64,000 bases of DNA from an uncultured Sphingomonas sp. (lineage in GTDB: Bacteria > Pseudomonadota > Alphaproteobacteria > Sphingomonadales > Sphingomonadaceae), in contig NZ_CAKTFO010000010.1 in NCBI RefSeq assembly GCF_934560975.1, positions 1-64,000 on the forward strand. Direction: 5' to 3'. Positions 21,388 to 29,732 of the stretch are shown one piece after another (the stretch's first letter is position 1; every line of letters begins with the position of its first letter). The notes under the pieces are model-generated. The model ran no database searches. It saw nothing but the letters and a program-made list of their open reading frames with translations, and was not told the DNA's origin. Position numbers and translations under genes: made by a program.

Positions 21388-23022
21388 ATGACCCGGTATA
21401 TATTCATAACCGGCGGCGTGGTCTCCTCGCTTGGCAAGGGTCTGATGGCGGCGTCGCTCGCGGCGTTGCTTCAGGCGCGTGGCTACAGGGTCCGCATCCG
21501 CAAGTTCGATCCCTATCTCAACGTCGATCCGGGCACGATGAGCCCGTATCAGCATGGCGAGGTGTACGTCACCGATGACGGGGCCGAGACCGATCTCGAC
21601 CTCGGCCATTACGAACGCTTCACCGGCGTGCCGTCGCGCCAGTCGGACAATATCACCTCCGGCCGGATCTATCAGACGATCATCCAGAAGGAGCGGCGCG
21701 GCGATTACCTCGGCGCGACGGTGCAGGTGATCCCGCACGTCACGGACGCCATCAAGGAATTCGCGCAGGCCGATACGGACGGGCTCGATTTCGTGCTGTG
21801 CGAGATTGGCGGCACGGTGGGCGACATCGAAAGCCTGCCGTTCATCGAGGCGATCCGCCAGATGCGGAACGACCTGGGGCGCGAACGCACCTGCTTCGTC
21901 CACCTGACCCTGGTGCCCTACATCGCGGCGGCGGGCGAGCTGAAGACCAAGCCGACCCAGCATAGCGTGCGCGACCTGACCAGCGCCGGCATCCAGCCCG
22001 ACGTGCTGGTCTGCCGCTGCGAGCGTGAATTGCCGGAAAGCGACCGCGCCAAGATCGCGTTGTTCTGCAACGTGCCGAAGGATGCGGTGATTCCGGCGCT
22101 GGACGCGTCCAGCATCTATGCCGTGCCGATCCAGTACAGCGCCGCCGGGCTCGATACCGCGGTCCTGCGCGCTTTCGCGATTGATCCGGGCACGGCACCG
22201 GACCTGCGCCGCTGGCACGACATCGTCGACGCGCAGCAGAAGTCGGAAGGCGAGGTCACGGTCGGCGTGGTCGGCAAATATGTCGGCCTGGCGGATGCGT
22301 ACAAGTCGCTCAACGAGGCTCTGGTCCATGGCGGGATCGCCAACCGGGTGAAGGTGAACGTCCGCTGGATCGACGCCGAACTGTTCGAATCCGACGCGGA
22401 CGAGATCGCGGCCAAGCTGGAGCCGATGAACGCCATCCTCGTCCCCGGCGGCTTCGGCGAGCGGGGATCCGAAGGCAAGATCGCCAGCGTCACCTTCGCG
22501 CGCGAACGCAAGGTGCCGTATCTCGGCATCTGCCTCGGCATGCAGATGGCCTGCATCGAAGGCGCGCGGAACACGGCGGGCATCGCCAAGGCCTCCACAA
22601 CCGAGTTCGGTCCCACGGATGAGCCGGTGGTGGGTCTGATCACCGAATGGATGACGGCGGAAGGCCTGCAGAAGCGCGAAGCCGGCGGCGACCTGGGCGG
22701 GACGATGCGGCTTGGCGCCTATCAGGCGGCGCTGGCGGGCAACAGCCATGTCGCGAGCGTCTACGGCGCGAACGAGATCCACGAGCGCCATCGTCACCGC
22801 TACGAGGTGAACGTCCATTACAAGGACGCGCTGGAGCAGGGCGGGCTGGTCTTCTCCGGCATGTCGCCGGACGGCGCGCTGCCCGAGATCGTGGAGCGGC
22901 CCGACCACCCCTGGTTCATCGGCGTGCAGTTCCACCCCGAACTGAAGTCCAAACCGTTCGACCCGCATCCCCTGTTCGCCAGCTTCATCGAAGCGGCGGT
23001 CAAGCAGAGCCGGCTGGTCTAG
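21388..23022 (+). CDS. pyrG: CTP synthase
   Basis: A 544-residue glutamine-hydrolysing enzyme making CTP from UTP. The synthase domain starts MTRYIFITGGVVSSLGKGL and has the magnesium/UTP segment KFDPYLNVDPGTMSP and FTGVPSRQSDNITSGR. The glutamine amidotransferase domain has VPGGFGERG, the nucleophile cysteine in YLGICLGMQ, and the histidine-glutamate pair in FHPELKSKP. Full family length. A GC-rich hairpin without a T run lies shortly after the stop (23057-23081). Confidence 0.98.
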   Translation: MTRYIFITGGVVSSLGKGLMAASLAALLQARGYRVRIRKFDPYLNVDPGTMSPYQHGEVYVTDDGAETDLDLGHYERFTGVPSRQSDNITSGRIYQTIIQKERRGDYLGATVQVIPHVTDAIKEFAQADTDGLDFVLCEIGGTVGDIESLPFIEAIRQMRNDLGRERTCFVHLTLVPYIAAAGELKTKPTQHSVRDLTSAGIQPDVLVCRCERELPESDRAKIALFCNVPKDAVIPALDASSIYAVPIQYSAAGLDTAVLRAFAIDPGTAPDLRRWHDIVDAQQKSEGEVTVGVVGKYVGLADAYKSLNEALVHGGIANRVKVNVRWIDAELFESDADEIAAKLEPMNAILVPGGFGERGSEGKIASVTFARERKVPYLGICLGMQMACIEGARNTAGIAKASTTEFGPTDEPVVGLITEWMTAEGLQKREAGGDLGGTMRLGAYQAALAGNSHVASVYGANEIHERHRHRYEVNVHYKDALEQGGLVFSGMSPDGALPEIVERPDHPWFIGVQFHPELKSKPFDPHPLFASFIEAAVKQSRLV

Positions 23023-23056
23023 ACGAAGCGCGCTGCGACGGCAGGCATGAGGACGG

Positions 23057-23081
23057 GGGGACGCACGTTGTGCGTATCCCC
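23057..23081. terminator. Possible bidirectional stem between convergent genes
   Basis: GGGGACGCAC (23057-23066) pairs with GTGCGT-A-TCCCC (23070-23081) around a GTT loop. It sits between the end of pyrG and the end of the convergent membrane-protein gene. There is no T run, so termination is only plausible. Confidence 0.4.
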
Positions 23082-23113
23082 GCCGGGCTTGTGTCTCGTG
23101 CGGCTGGCCTTTG

Positions 23114-23581
23114 TCAGGCAGTCTGCGCCGCACGGGGATGCGCAGTTGCCCGCACATCTCGTGCGAGCCGCCCGCATAGCAGCAGGTAGAGCCCGGAAAC
23201 GGTCGCTCCGATCAGCGCGAACAGGCAGAGTTGCGGGATCGTGCCGCCGTGCAGCTTTGCACTCGCCAGGGGTGCCAGAATCAACCCCGTCGTCGCGCCG
23301 GCGAGAAGGCAGATGCCGTTTGCCGCGGCAGTTCTGCGGCGGAGTATCGGAAACAGCAGCGACAGCACGAGCCCCGCTGCCGGCAGCGCCAGGCAGAACA
23401 TGACAAGCCAGAACAGGATGGTCACCGTCGCCAGCCACCCCCATCCGGGCAATCGGCCCTGAGCGGTGATCAACACCGTGGCGGCCCAGAGCAGCGCGGA
23501 GATCGTCGCCCCCAGCATCGCCGCGCCCAATATAGCGAGGGCATGATGCCCGAAACGAAGCGGCTTTGAGTGTGCGGTCAT
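23114..23581 (-). CDS. Small four-helix membrane protein
   Basis: A 155-residue protein with four predicted transmembrane helices (for example ALAILGAAMLGATISALLWA, VTILFWLVMFCLALPAAGLV and LCLFALIGATVSGLYLLLCG). No family is recognised. ATG 23581 is a clear start and the hydrophobic pattern argues that the frame is real. It converges on pyrG. Confidence 0.65.
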   Translation of the reverse strand: MTAHSKPLRFGHHALAILGAAMLGATISALLWAATVLITAQGRLPGWGWLATVTILFWLVMFCLALPAAGLVLSLLFPILRRRTAAANGICLLAGATTGLILAPLASAKLHGGTIPQLCLFALIGATVSGLYLLLCGRLARDVRATAHPRAAQTA

Positions 23582-23669
23582 GTCCGCTTCTTGCCGCTAA
23601 ACGCTTAAAGCGAGGTTGCACCGGTCGGTGCGGGGCCGCCGATCTTGCCGGCGCGGAACCCGCGCCGGG

Positions 23670-23846
23670 TCAGTCCGGATCTTCGGCCAGGAGCGCCTTG
23701 ACCGAGGCGGTGGTGTCGTCCGCGCTGTTGGCGGCGTTGACGGTGGCGTGCTCGCCGCCGGCGAAGCTGATGGCGGTCCAGCAGATGCCGACCGCCCAGG
23801 CGAGCGCGGCCCAGCGGCTGCGGAATACATGACGCATCGGGATCAT
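23670..23846 (-). CDS. Small single-helix membrane protein (58 aa)
   Basis: A short reading frame from ATG 23846 to TGA 23670-23672. The protein starts MIPMRHVFRSRWAALAWAVG, continues with one hydrophobic helix (ALAWAVGICWTAISFAGG) and ends in an acidic helix KALLAEDPD. The basic N-terminus, single helix and polar tail are what is seen in genuine small membrane proteins. No function is known, and the frame is too short to be certain. Bases 23847-24060 beside it show no supported gene. Confidence 0.5.
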   Translation of the reverse strand: MIPMRHVFRSRWAALAWAVGICWTAISFAGGEHATVNAANSADDTTASVKALLAEDPD

Positions 23847-24060
23847 GGCCCGACTTTACGCCACCACGGTTGCGAAGCGGTAAAGCGACGGTCAGTGCCA
23901 GGCAGTCGGCGCAGTCCATGGCGCCGGTGGACTGGCCGCGGACGAGACCTGCTCAGAGCGGGGGTGAACCCGCGAGTCGAACGGGGCGAGGGCGCAATGC
24001 CAGATCGAGGCGCAGTCTCCGCGTGTGCAGACGGCCCCGATCCGGCACCATCGCCTTCCA

Positions 24061-24174
24061 TCAGCTGGTGACGGGATCGCTCGGCTGAGGCGGGATCGGG
24101 TCGGTCGGGCTGGGGACCGGGTCGTCGATCGGCAGGTCGGTCGGGATTTCGGGGCTCGGGGGCTGGCTGGCCAT
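24061..24174 (-). CDS. Small proline-rich protein (37 aa)
   Basis: A 37-residue frame starting MASQPPSPEIPTDLPIDDPV and ending SDPVTS, extremely rich in Pro, Asp and Ser. AAGAGGAG lies seven bases before the ATG, a strong ribosome site, which is the main argument for translation. It follows a minus-strand stem with a T-rich tail, so it may have its own promoter. Function unknown. Confidence 0.5.
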   Translation of the reverse strand: MASQPPSPEIPTDLPIDDPVPSPTDPIPPQPSDPVTS

Positions 24175-24482
24175 GGCGTGTCTCCTCTTCCGAGAACTCA
24201 ACGCCGGCGGAGGAATATCGTGCCCGCGTCGCCGGAAAAGCAAACGCCCGAGCCGTTGCCAGCTCGGGCGCCTGCGTGACGATCGCTCGTCAGCCCCCTT
24301 CTTCGGTGGCTTGGCCCGCGCGCTTCGTTCGTTGACGAGCGGGGCCTCAGCCTCCCCGAACCCTTGGCCACATGGCACCGTTCGTGAGAGCTTGGTAATC
24401 CTGGGTTCATAGCTTGTCATCGGCTCACGTGCGTTAACTACATCTTTGCGGTCACGCTGTGGTGTCGCCGCCACAGGGGCGT
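24175..24482. other. Intergenic region with paired stems on the minus strand
   Basis: No supported gene. Read on the minus strand, CGCTCGTCA (24333-24341 complement) and TGACGAGCG (24284-24292 complement) form a nine-base pair enclosing 40 bases. The terminator-like hairpin at 24236-24270 follows. This could be the untranslated end of the dut-ThiF-DsrE transcript or a separate small RNA. Confidence 0.4.
24236..24270 (-). terminator. Terminator-like hairpin downstream of the dut-ThiF-DsrE operon
   Basis: An eight-base stem CGCCCGAG/CTCGGGCG with a ten-base loop is followed on the minus strand by GTTTGCTTTT. It lies about 210 bases after the last operon gene. Confidence 0.55.
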
Positions 24483-24827
24483 TCAGGCGATCACCAGCCG
24501 CGCGTCGGGCAGGACGGAGAGAAGGCCGATCATGCCGCCGAACGTCAGGCGGGGATCGAGATCCTCCGCGCGCAATCCGGCCGCGGCCAGTCCGGTCTGG
24601 CACACGGTGACGGCGACATTCATGTCGAGGCAGGTGTCGAGAAGCGCGGCCAGACTCGGCAGATCATCGGACCTGACCTGCTCGCACCGGCCGAGGACGG
24701 GAACCGCCAGCGCGTCAAAGAACAGCGAAGCGCGCCCGCCCAGCGCCGCCTGCGCCGCCGCCAGGCCGAGTGCGGTGCGGAGCCGCGCGGGATCGTCGCT
24801 GGAAACGAGGACAGCGAGCGGCGTCAC
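24483..24827 (-). CDS. DsrE-family sulfur-relay-like protein
   Basis: A 114-residue DsrE/F-like protein. The fold pattern is a beta strand LAVLVSSDDPARLRTALGLA, then GGRASLFFDALAVPVL, and a conserved-type cysteine in VAVTVCQTGLAAAGL, the position that carries persulfide in DsrE-family proteins. GTG 24827 overlaps the TGA of the ThiF-like gene in a GTGA arrangement, so the pair is co-translated. That pairing suggests sulfur transfer, but the acceptor is not known. Confidence 0.78.
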   Translation of the reverse strand: MTPLAVLVSSDDPARLRTALGLAAAQAALGGRASLFFDALAVPVLGRCEQVRSDDLPSLAALLDTCLDMNVAVTVCQTGLAAAGLRAEDLDPRLTFGGMIGLLSVLPDARLVIA

Positions 24828-25573
24828 CCCGCGCCGCACCGGCAGCCCGGATCCTTGGGCAAGGCGATGGTGCGAAAACGGAGGTCGAGCAGGTCGGCCA
24901 GCAGCAGGGTTCCGGCAGGATCGGCGCCGAACGGAACGATCGCGCGAATCGCCTCGATCGCGGCCAGGCTGCCGAGCATGCCGGTCAAGGCCCCGAGCAC
25001 ACCCTGATCCGCACACGATACATCCGGCCGGTCCGGGTCGGACCCGACCAGGCAGCGATAGCAGGGGCGGTCTGCTTCCCAGCCTCGGAACACGCCGAGC
25101 TGCCCATCAAACTGCCCGACAGCGGCGGAGACGAGTGGGATGCGGGCCTGGGTGCAGGCGTCCGACACGGCCAGACGGGTCGCGAAATTGTCCGAGCCGT
25201 CCACCACCACGTCCGCACTGTCGAGCAGAGCGGCTGCGTTGACGGAGGTGATGCGTTCGGCCCAGCCGGTCACGCGCACGTCAGGATTGAGGCGGGCCAC
25301 GGCGGCGCGGGCGGCCTCCACCTTAAGCGTGCCGACCTGATCGGTGCCATACAGTACCTGGCGCTGGAGGTTGGAAAGGGCGACCGCGTCATCGTCGATC
25401 AGGGTAAGGTGCCCGACACCGGCAGCGGCGAGATACTGGATGGCCGGCGCGCCGATCCCGCCCGCGCCGATCAAGGCGACATGCGCGTCGAGCAGGCGCA
25501 TCTGCCCCGCGCCGCCAATCTCCTTGAGGATGATGTGACGGGCATAACGGTCGAACTGGGCGTCGGACAGCAT
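24824..25573 (-). CDS. HesA/MoeB/ThiF-family adenylyltransferase
   Basis: A 249-residue E1-like enzyme that adenylates the C-terminus of a ubiquitin-fold sulfur carrier such as MoaD or ThiS. The ATP-binding loop GAGGIGAPAIQYLAAAGVG, the contact arginine region NLQRQVLYG, and DGSDNFATR are intact. Two zinc-binding pairs are present, CYRC and the terminal CRC. It lacks the C-terminal rhodanese domain of some MoeB proteins, and no sulfur carrier gene is nearby. A GTG at 25579 overlapping the dut stop is an alternative start. Confidence 0.9.
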   Translation of the reverse strand: MLSDAQFDRYARHIILKEIGGAGQMRLLDAHVALIGAGGIGAPAIQYLAAAGVGHLTLIDDDAVALSNLQRQVLYGTDQVGTLKVEAARAAVARLNPDVRVTGWAERITSVNAAALLDSADVVVDGSDNFATRLAVSDACTQARIPLVSAAVGQFDGQLGVFRGWEADRPCYRCLVGSDPDRPDVSCADQGVLGALTGMLGSLAAIEAIRAIVPFGADPAGTLLLADLLDLRFRTIALPKDPGCRCGAG

Positions 25574-25575
25574 GG

Positions 25576-26031
25576 TCACCGCCCGGTCGAGCCGAATCCG
25601 CCTTCGCCTCGCGCGGTTTCGTCGAGCACGTCGACCTCGGCAAAGGCGGCCCGCTGGACCGGGGCGGGCACAAGTTGCGCGATCCGTTCGCCGCGCGCCA
25701 CATGGAACGGCTCCTGCCCGAGATTGGCGAGGATCACCTTCACCTCGCCGCGATAATCGGCGTCGATCGTGCCGGGCGTGTTGAGGCAGGTGACGCCATG
25801 CTTCAGCGCCAGGCCCGAACGGGGCCGCACCTGCACCTCATAGCCGTCCGGGATGGCTATGGCCCAACCGGTGGCGATCGCCATCCGCGCACCCGGCTGC
25901 ACGGTGACGGTTTCCGCCGCCACGATGTCCAGCCCGGCGGCCTGATCGGTGGCGTAGCGGGGTAAGGGTAGCCCGTCGCCGTGGGGCAGGCGCTTGAGGC
26001 GGATCTGGATAGGGGAGGGGAGCTGCGACAT
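25576..26031 (-). CDS. dut: dUTP diphosphatase
   Basis: A 151-residue trimeric dUTPase that removes dUTP and supplies dUMP. All five family motifs can be followed: AAGLDIVAA, RPRSGLALKHGV, NTPGTIDADYRGEVKV, GERIAQLV and the glycine-rich C-terminal GEGGFGSTGR that closes over the phosphates. The stop overlaps the next gene start. It is the first gene of a three-gene minus-strand operon with the ThiF and DsrE genes. Confidence 0.97.
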   Translation of the reverse strand: MSQLPSPIQIRLKRLPHGDGLPLPRYATDQAAGLDIVAAETVTVQPGARMAIATGWAIAIPDGYEVQVRPRSGLALKHGVTCLNTPGTIDADYRGEVKVILANLGQEPFHVARGERIAQLVPAPVQRAAFAEVDVLDETARGEGGFGSTGR

Positions 26032-26188
26032 GGCCCCGTCTTAGCCGAGCGCGGCTATCCAATTCCAGCGCCCGGCCGATACGCAATGCTACTCATACAC
26101 CGTCCGCATCAACCTATGTTGGCGCGGGATGAGGGGAAAGCGTCGGAGGCAGGGGCAAGTTCCGCCCGTTGCGGATGTGGAACGGACT

Positions 26189-27718
26189 TTACAGCAGCCA
26201 GGCGGCGGCGGCACCCAGCCCCCCCGCCAGCAGCGCGACCACGCCATAGCGCCAGCCGCCACCGATGCGGACGACCTGCACCTCCGCCAGCGGCGGGGGT
26301 GGCGGGGCGGCGCCGGGCGCGGGATAGCGCGCCTCGATCCGGCGGAGCAGATCGGGGAGAGCGAGCAAGGTGCCGAAATCGCGGCGCAGGCGGTCGGCCA
26401 ACCACGCCTCCGGTCCCAGTTCGTCGCGCAGCCATTCGCGTACGAACGGGCCGGACACCTCCCACATGTTGATGTCGGGATCGAGGCCGGTGGCGACGCC
26501 CTCCACCATCACCATCGTCTTCTGCAAAAGCAGCAGGTGCGGCTGGGTCGCCATGTCGAAATCGCGGGTGATCGCGAACAGGCCGTCCAGCATCTGCCCG
26601 ATGGAGATGTCCTTGACCGGGAGACCCCGGATTGGCTCGCCCACCGCACGCAGCGCGGTGGTGAACTCGGCCAGATTGTGGTGCGGCGGGACATAGCCCG
26701 CCTCGAAGTGGATTTCAGCCACGCGCTCGTAATTGCCGGTGATCAGGCCATGCAGGATCTCGGCCAGCCACAGCCGCGCGCGCCGGTCGACCCGGCCCAT
26801 GATGCCGAAATCGATCGCGGCGATGCGCCCATCCGGCAAGGCGAAGAGATTGCCCTGGTGCAGATCGGCGTGGAAGAAGCCGTCGCTGATCGCCTGGCGC
26901 AGAAAGGCGCGGACCAGCAGGGCGGCGAGCGCGCGCATGTCATGCCCGGCGGCGACCAGTTCCGCCCGCTTGGACAGCTTGACGCCGTTGATCCACTCCA
27001 GCGTCAGCACGCGGCGGGTGGTGCGCGACCAATCGATCGCGGGCACGACGAAGCCGGGTTCGGCCGCCATATGCTCGGACAGTTCGGAGGCGGACGCCGC
27101 CTCGCGCCGCAGGTCGAGTTCGCGCAACGTCCATTGGCGGAAGGTGGCGATGGTCAGGCGCGGGCGCAGGCGCGCGAGTTCGCCGCCCATCGCCTCGGCC
27201 TGCGCGGCGGCCCATTCATAGGTCTCGATCGCGCGATGCAGCTCGTCCTCGATGCCGGGACGCAGTACCTTGACCGCCACCTGCCGCCCGTCGGTGGTGA
27301 CCGCGCGGTGAACCTGCGCGACGGAGGCCGCGCCGATCGGCTCCGGATCGAAGGAGGCGAACAGGGCCTCCAGCGGCCGCTCCAGGCTGCTTTCGATCGC
27401 GTGGCGGATCAGGTCGAAGGAGACCGGCGGCACCGAATCCTGCAAGCGCGTCAGATCGTGCGCCGCCTCTTCGCCGACCAGATCGGGGCGGGTGGCGAGC
27501 GCCTGGCCCAGCTTGATCGCCGCCGGGCCGATCGCCTGGAAGGCGTCGGCATAACGCGGCGTCCGCGGCACGCGCAGGCCGATATGGGCGAGCTTGATCA
27601 GTCGCCGCACCGCCGCCGGGGTATTGGGGTCGCGCTCCACCCCGCGCAGCGCGCCATGGCGCGCCAGCGTCCGTCCCCACCGCAGCAGGCGCCAGATATG
27701 CGTGATCGGCTGGGTCAT
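26189..27718 (-). CDS. ubiB: UbiB-family atypical kinase for ubiquinone biosynthesis
   Basis: A 509-residue ABC1/ADCK-type protein needed for ubiquinone synthesis, acting at the inner membrane as an ATPase that assists the Ubi complex. The hallmark KxGQ motif is in AAIKLGQALATRPDLVGEEAA, the ATP-site lysine in VAVKVLRPGIE, and the catalytic HADLHQGN and AAIDFG segments are present. A hydrophobic C-terminal anchor (VVALLAGGLGAAAAWLL) follows. The stop of ubiE lies seven bases upstream of its start, so both are cotranscribed. Confidence 0.95.
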   Translation of the reverse strand: MTQPITHIWRLLRWGRTLARHGALRGVERDPNTPAAVRRLIKLAHIGLRVPRTPRYADAFQAIGPAAIKLGQALATRPDLVGEEAAHDLTRLQDSVPPVSFDLIRHAIESSLERPLEALFASFDPEPIGAASVAQVHRAVTTDGRQVAVKVLRPGIEDELHRAIETYEWAAAQAEAMGGELARLRPRLTIATFRQWTLRELDLRREAASASELSEHMAAEPGFVVPAIDWSRTTRRVLTLEWINGVKLSKRAELVAAGHDMRALAALLVRAFLRQAISDGFFHADLHQGNLFALPDGRIAAIDFGIMGRVDRRARLWLAEILHGLITGNYERVAEIHFEAGYVPPHHNLAEFTTALRAVGEPIRGLPVKDISIGQMLDGLFAITRDFDMATQPHLLLLQKTMVMVEGVATGLDPDINMWEVSGPFVREWLRDELGPEAWLADRLRRDFGTLLALPDLLRRIEARYPAPGAAPPPPPLAEVQVVRIGGGWRYGVVALLAGGLGAAAAWLL

Positions 27719-27725
27719 CCGCCGG

Positions 27726-28469
27726 TCAGATTTTCCAGCCGGAATGGATCGCGACCAGCCCGCCTAGGATCGGCTCCGCCTTGGCCTGGACGAAGCCGGC
27801 GTCGGCGATCATGCCCTTGAACCGCTCCATGTCCGGAAAACGTCGGATCGATTCGATCAGGTAGCGGTAACTCTCCTCGTCATCCGCGATCATCTTGCCC
27901 AGCTTGGGCACGATCCGGTGCGAGTAGAAGTCGTACACGTCGGCAAAGCCGGGCCAGAGGGTGGTCGAGAATTCGAGGCAGAAGAAGCGCCCGCCGCGCT
28001 TCAGCACACGATGCGCCTCCGCCAGCGCGCGGTCGATATGGGTGACGTTCCGGATGCCGAAGGCGATGGTGTAGGCGTCGAAGCCGGCATCCCCGAAGCT
28101 CAGCGTTTCCGCATTCTGCACCGACCAGTCGAGACCGGCGATGCCCTTCTTGGCCGCGCGCTGCCGGCCTACATCCAGCATGGCGGGGTTGATGTCGGAC
28201 ACGGTGACGTCGGCGCCGCGCGCGCGCATGCGGAAGGCGATGTCGCCCGTGCCGCCCGCCATGTCGAGGATGCGTTCGCCGGCGCGCGGCTTCACCCGCG
28301 CCACGAAGCGATCCTTCCACAGGCGGTGCATGCCGCCCGACATGGCATCGTTCATGATGTCGTAGCGGCGCGCCACGCGGGCGAACACTTCGCCGACCTT
28401 GGCGGTCTTTTCGGCGGGGGTGACTTCGGCATAGCCGAACGAGACGGTCTCGGTCATGCGAGCGGCCAT
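27726..28469 (-). CDS. ubiE: Ubiquinone/menaquinone C-methyltransferase
   Basis: A 247-residue SAM-dependent methyltransferase carrying out the C-methylation of the quinone ring. The class I motif is ILDMAGGTGDIAFR, with family stretches YDIMNDAMSGGMHRLWKDRF, AFGIRNVTHIDRALAEAHRVL and the C-terminal GGLVAIHSGWKI. The start may be ATG 28469 or the more usual-looking ATG 28457 (MTETVSFG). It diverges from mutM across 34 bases. Confidence 0.96.
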   Translation of the reverse strand: MAARMTETVSFGYAEVTPAEKTAKVGEVFARVARRYDIMNDAMSGGMHRLWKDRFVARVKPRAGERILDMAGGTGDIAFRMRARGADVTVSDINPAMLDVGRQRAAKKGIAGLDWSVQNAETLSFGDAGFDAYTIAFGIRNVTHIDRALAEAHRVLKRGGRFFCLEFSTTLWPGFADVYDFYSHRIVPKLGKMIADDEESYRYLIESIRRFPDMERFKGMIADAGFVQAKAEPILGGLVAIHSGWKI

Positions 28470-28503
28470 AGCGGGGCGATGCGGGATCGGCTAGGCGGTC
28501 GCC

Positions 28504-29319
28504 ATGCCCGAACTGCCCGAAGTCGAAACAACCGTGCGCGGCCTGCGCCCGGTGCTGCAAGGGCGCCGCCTGGTGCGGGTGGAGCCCCGCCGCGCCGACC
28601 TGCGCCGCGCCATCCCGGCGGACCTTCGCCAGCGGATGACGGGCGCGCGGGTGGTGGGGCTGCGCCGCCGCGCCAAATATGGCCTGATCGACACGGATCG
28701 CGGCGATACGTTGGTCTTCCACCTCGGCATGTCGGGGCGCTGGCGGGTCGATCCGGAGGAGATAGGCACCCACGACCATCTGCTGATCGAGACGGAGGAG
28801 GGGCGGCGGCTGGCGCTCAACGATCCCCGCCGATTCGGATCGCTGGACCTACTGCCGACCGACGCGGTGGAGGATTTCCCCGCCTTTCGCGCCCTGGGGC
28901 CGGAGCCGCTCGGCCCGGAGATGACGGCAGACTATCTGGCGCGGCGGCTGGACGGTCGAATCGCACCCATCAAGCTGCTGCTGCTGGACCAGCGAGTCGT
29001 GGCGGGACTCGGTAACATCTATGTGTGTGAGGCGCTGAACCTGTCGCGGATCAACCCGCGCAAGCCCGGCGGGGCGGTGTCGCGGCCCGCGCTCGCCCGG
29101 CTGGTGGCGGCGATCCCGCAGGTGCTGGAGGCGGCGATCGAAGCGGGCGGCTCCACCCTGCGCGATTATGCCCGGCCCGATGGCGAGCTCGGCTATTTCT
29201 CCAAGCAATTTCGTGTCTACGGGCGCGAAGAGCAGCCTTGCCCGTTCGACGGCGGCACCATCCTGCGGCAGGTGGACGGCGGACGTTCGACCTGGTGGTG
29301 TCCGAAGTGTCAGCGTTGA
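28504..29319 (+). CDS. mutM: Formamidopyrimidine-DNA glycosylase
   Basis: A 271-residue bifunctional glycosylase/AP lyase removing 8-oxoguanine. The catalytic N-terminal proline is in MPELPEVETTVRGL, the lysine loop in FHLGMSGRW, the H2TH region in DQRVVAGLGNIYVCEALN, and a C-terminal zinc finger has its cysteine pairs in the AEEQPCPFDGG-type segment and WWCPKCQR. The last bases of the gene contain the -35 element proposed for rpsT. Confidence 0.97.
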   Translation: MPELPEVETTVRGLRPVLQGRRLVRVEPRRADLRRAIPADLRQRMTGARVVGLRRRAKYGLIDTDRGDTLVFHLGMSGRWRVDPEEIGTHDHLLIETEEGRRLALNDPRRFGSLDLLPTDAVEDFPAFRALGPEPLGPEMTADYLARRLDGRIAPIKLLLLDQRVVAGLGNIYVCEALNLSRINPRKPGGAVSRPALARLVAAIPQVLEAAIEAGGSTLRDYARPDGELGYFSKQFRVYGREEQPCPFDGGTILRQVDGGRSTWWCPKCQR

Positions 29320-29344
29320 CGAACGCGGCGGGTTTCGGTACAGC
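29316..29344 (+). promoter_or_regulatory. Probable sigma-70-type promoter of rpsT
   Basis: TTGACG (29316-29321) and TACAGC (29339-29344) are separated by 17 bases. The -35 element overlaps the mutM stop codon. Transcription would begin about 60 bases before the rpsT ATG. Confidence 0.5.
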
Positions 29345-29410
29345 CAGCGCTTCACGGTGCGGGCCTGCCCGGCGCCGCCATTCCTTTTGAATCTTGAGGT
29401 CACGAAAAGT

Positions 29411-29674
29411 ATGGCGAACACGCCGCAAGCCAAGAAGCGCATCCGCCGCAACGATCGCCGCGCCGAAGTCAACGGCGCGCGCGTCAGCCGCATCCGCACC
29501 TTCATCAAGAAGGTCGAGAGCGCGCTGCTGGAAGGCAACAAGGATGCGGCGGCGACCGCGCTGGCCGCGGCCCAGCCGGAGCTTCAGCGTGGCGTGTCCA
29601 AGGGCGTGCTGCACAAGAACACGGCCAGCCGCAAGTTTGCGCGCCTGACCAAGCGGGTTGCGGCGCTGGGCTGA
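29411..29674 (+). CDS. rpsT: 30S ribosomal protein S20
   Basis: An 87-residue small-subunit protein that binds the lower part of 16S rRNA. It begins MANTPQAKKRIRRNDRR and ends with the family's GVLHKNTASRKFARLTKRV. ATG 29411 is the natural start; the longer frame upstream covers the end of mutM in another register. A strong terminator follows, so it is a monocistronic transcript, upstream of dnaA as in other sphingomonads. Confidence 0.97.
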   Translation: MANTPQAKKRIRRNDRRAEVNGARVSRIRTFIKKVESALLEGNKDAAATALAAAQPELQRGVSKGVLHKNTASRKFARLTKRVAALG

Positions 29675-29703
29675 AGCCGCGCTTTCCGATCGGCTTTCAA
29701 GGA

Positions 29704-29732
29704 GCCCGCCGGCACCCGCCGGCGGGCTTTTT
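29704..29732 (+). terminator. Rho-independent terminator of rpsT
   Basis: GCCCGCCGG (29704-29712) pairs with CCGGCGGGC (29719-29727) around a six-base loop and is followed by five T residues. Confidence 0.92.

Noticed and set aside
23960..23990. GTTCGACTC-like sequence on the minus strand resembling a tRNA T-loop
   Set aside because: No 5-base T stem, anticodon arm, D arm or acceptor pairing can be found around it.
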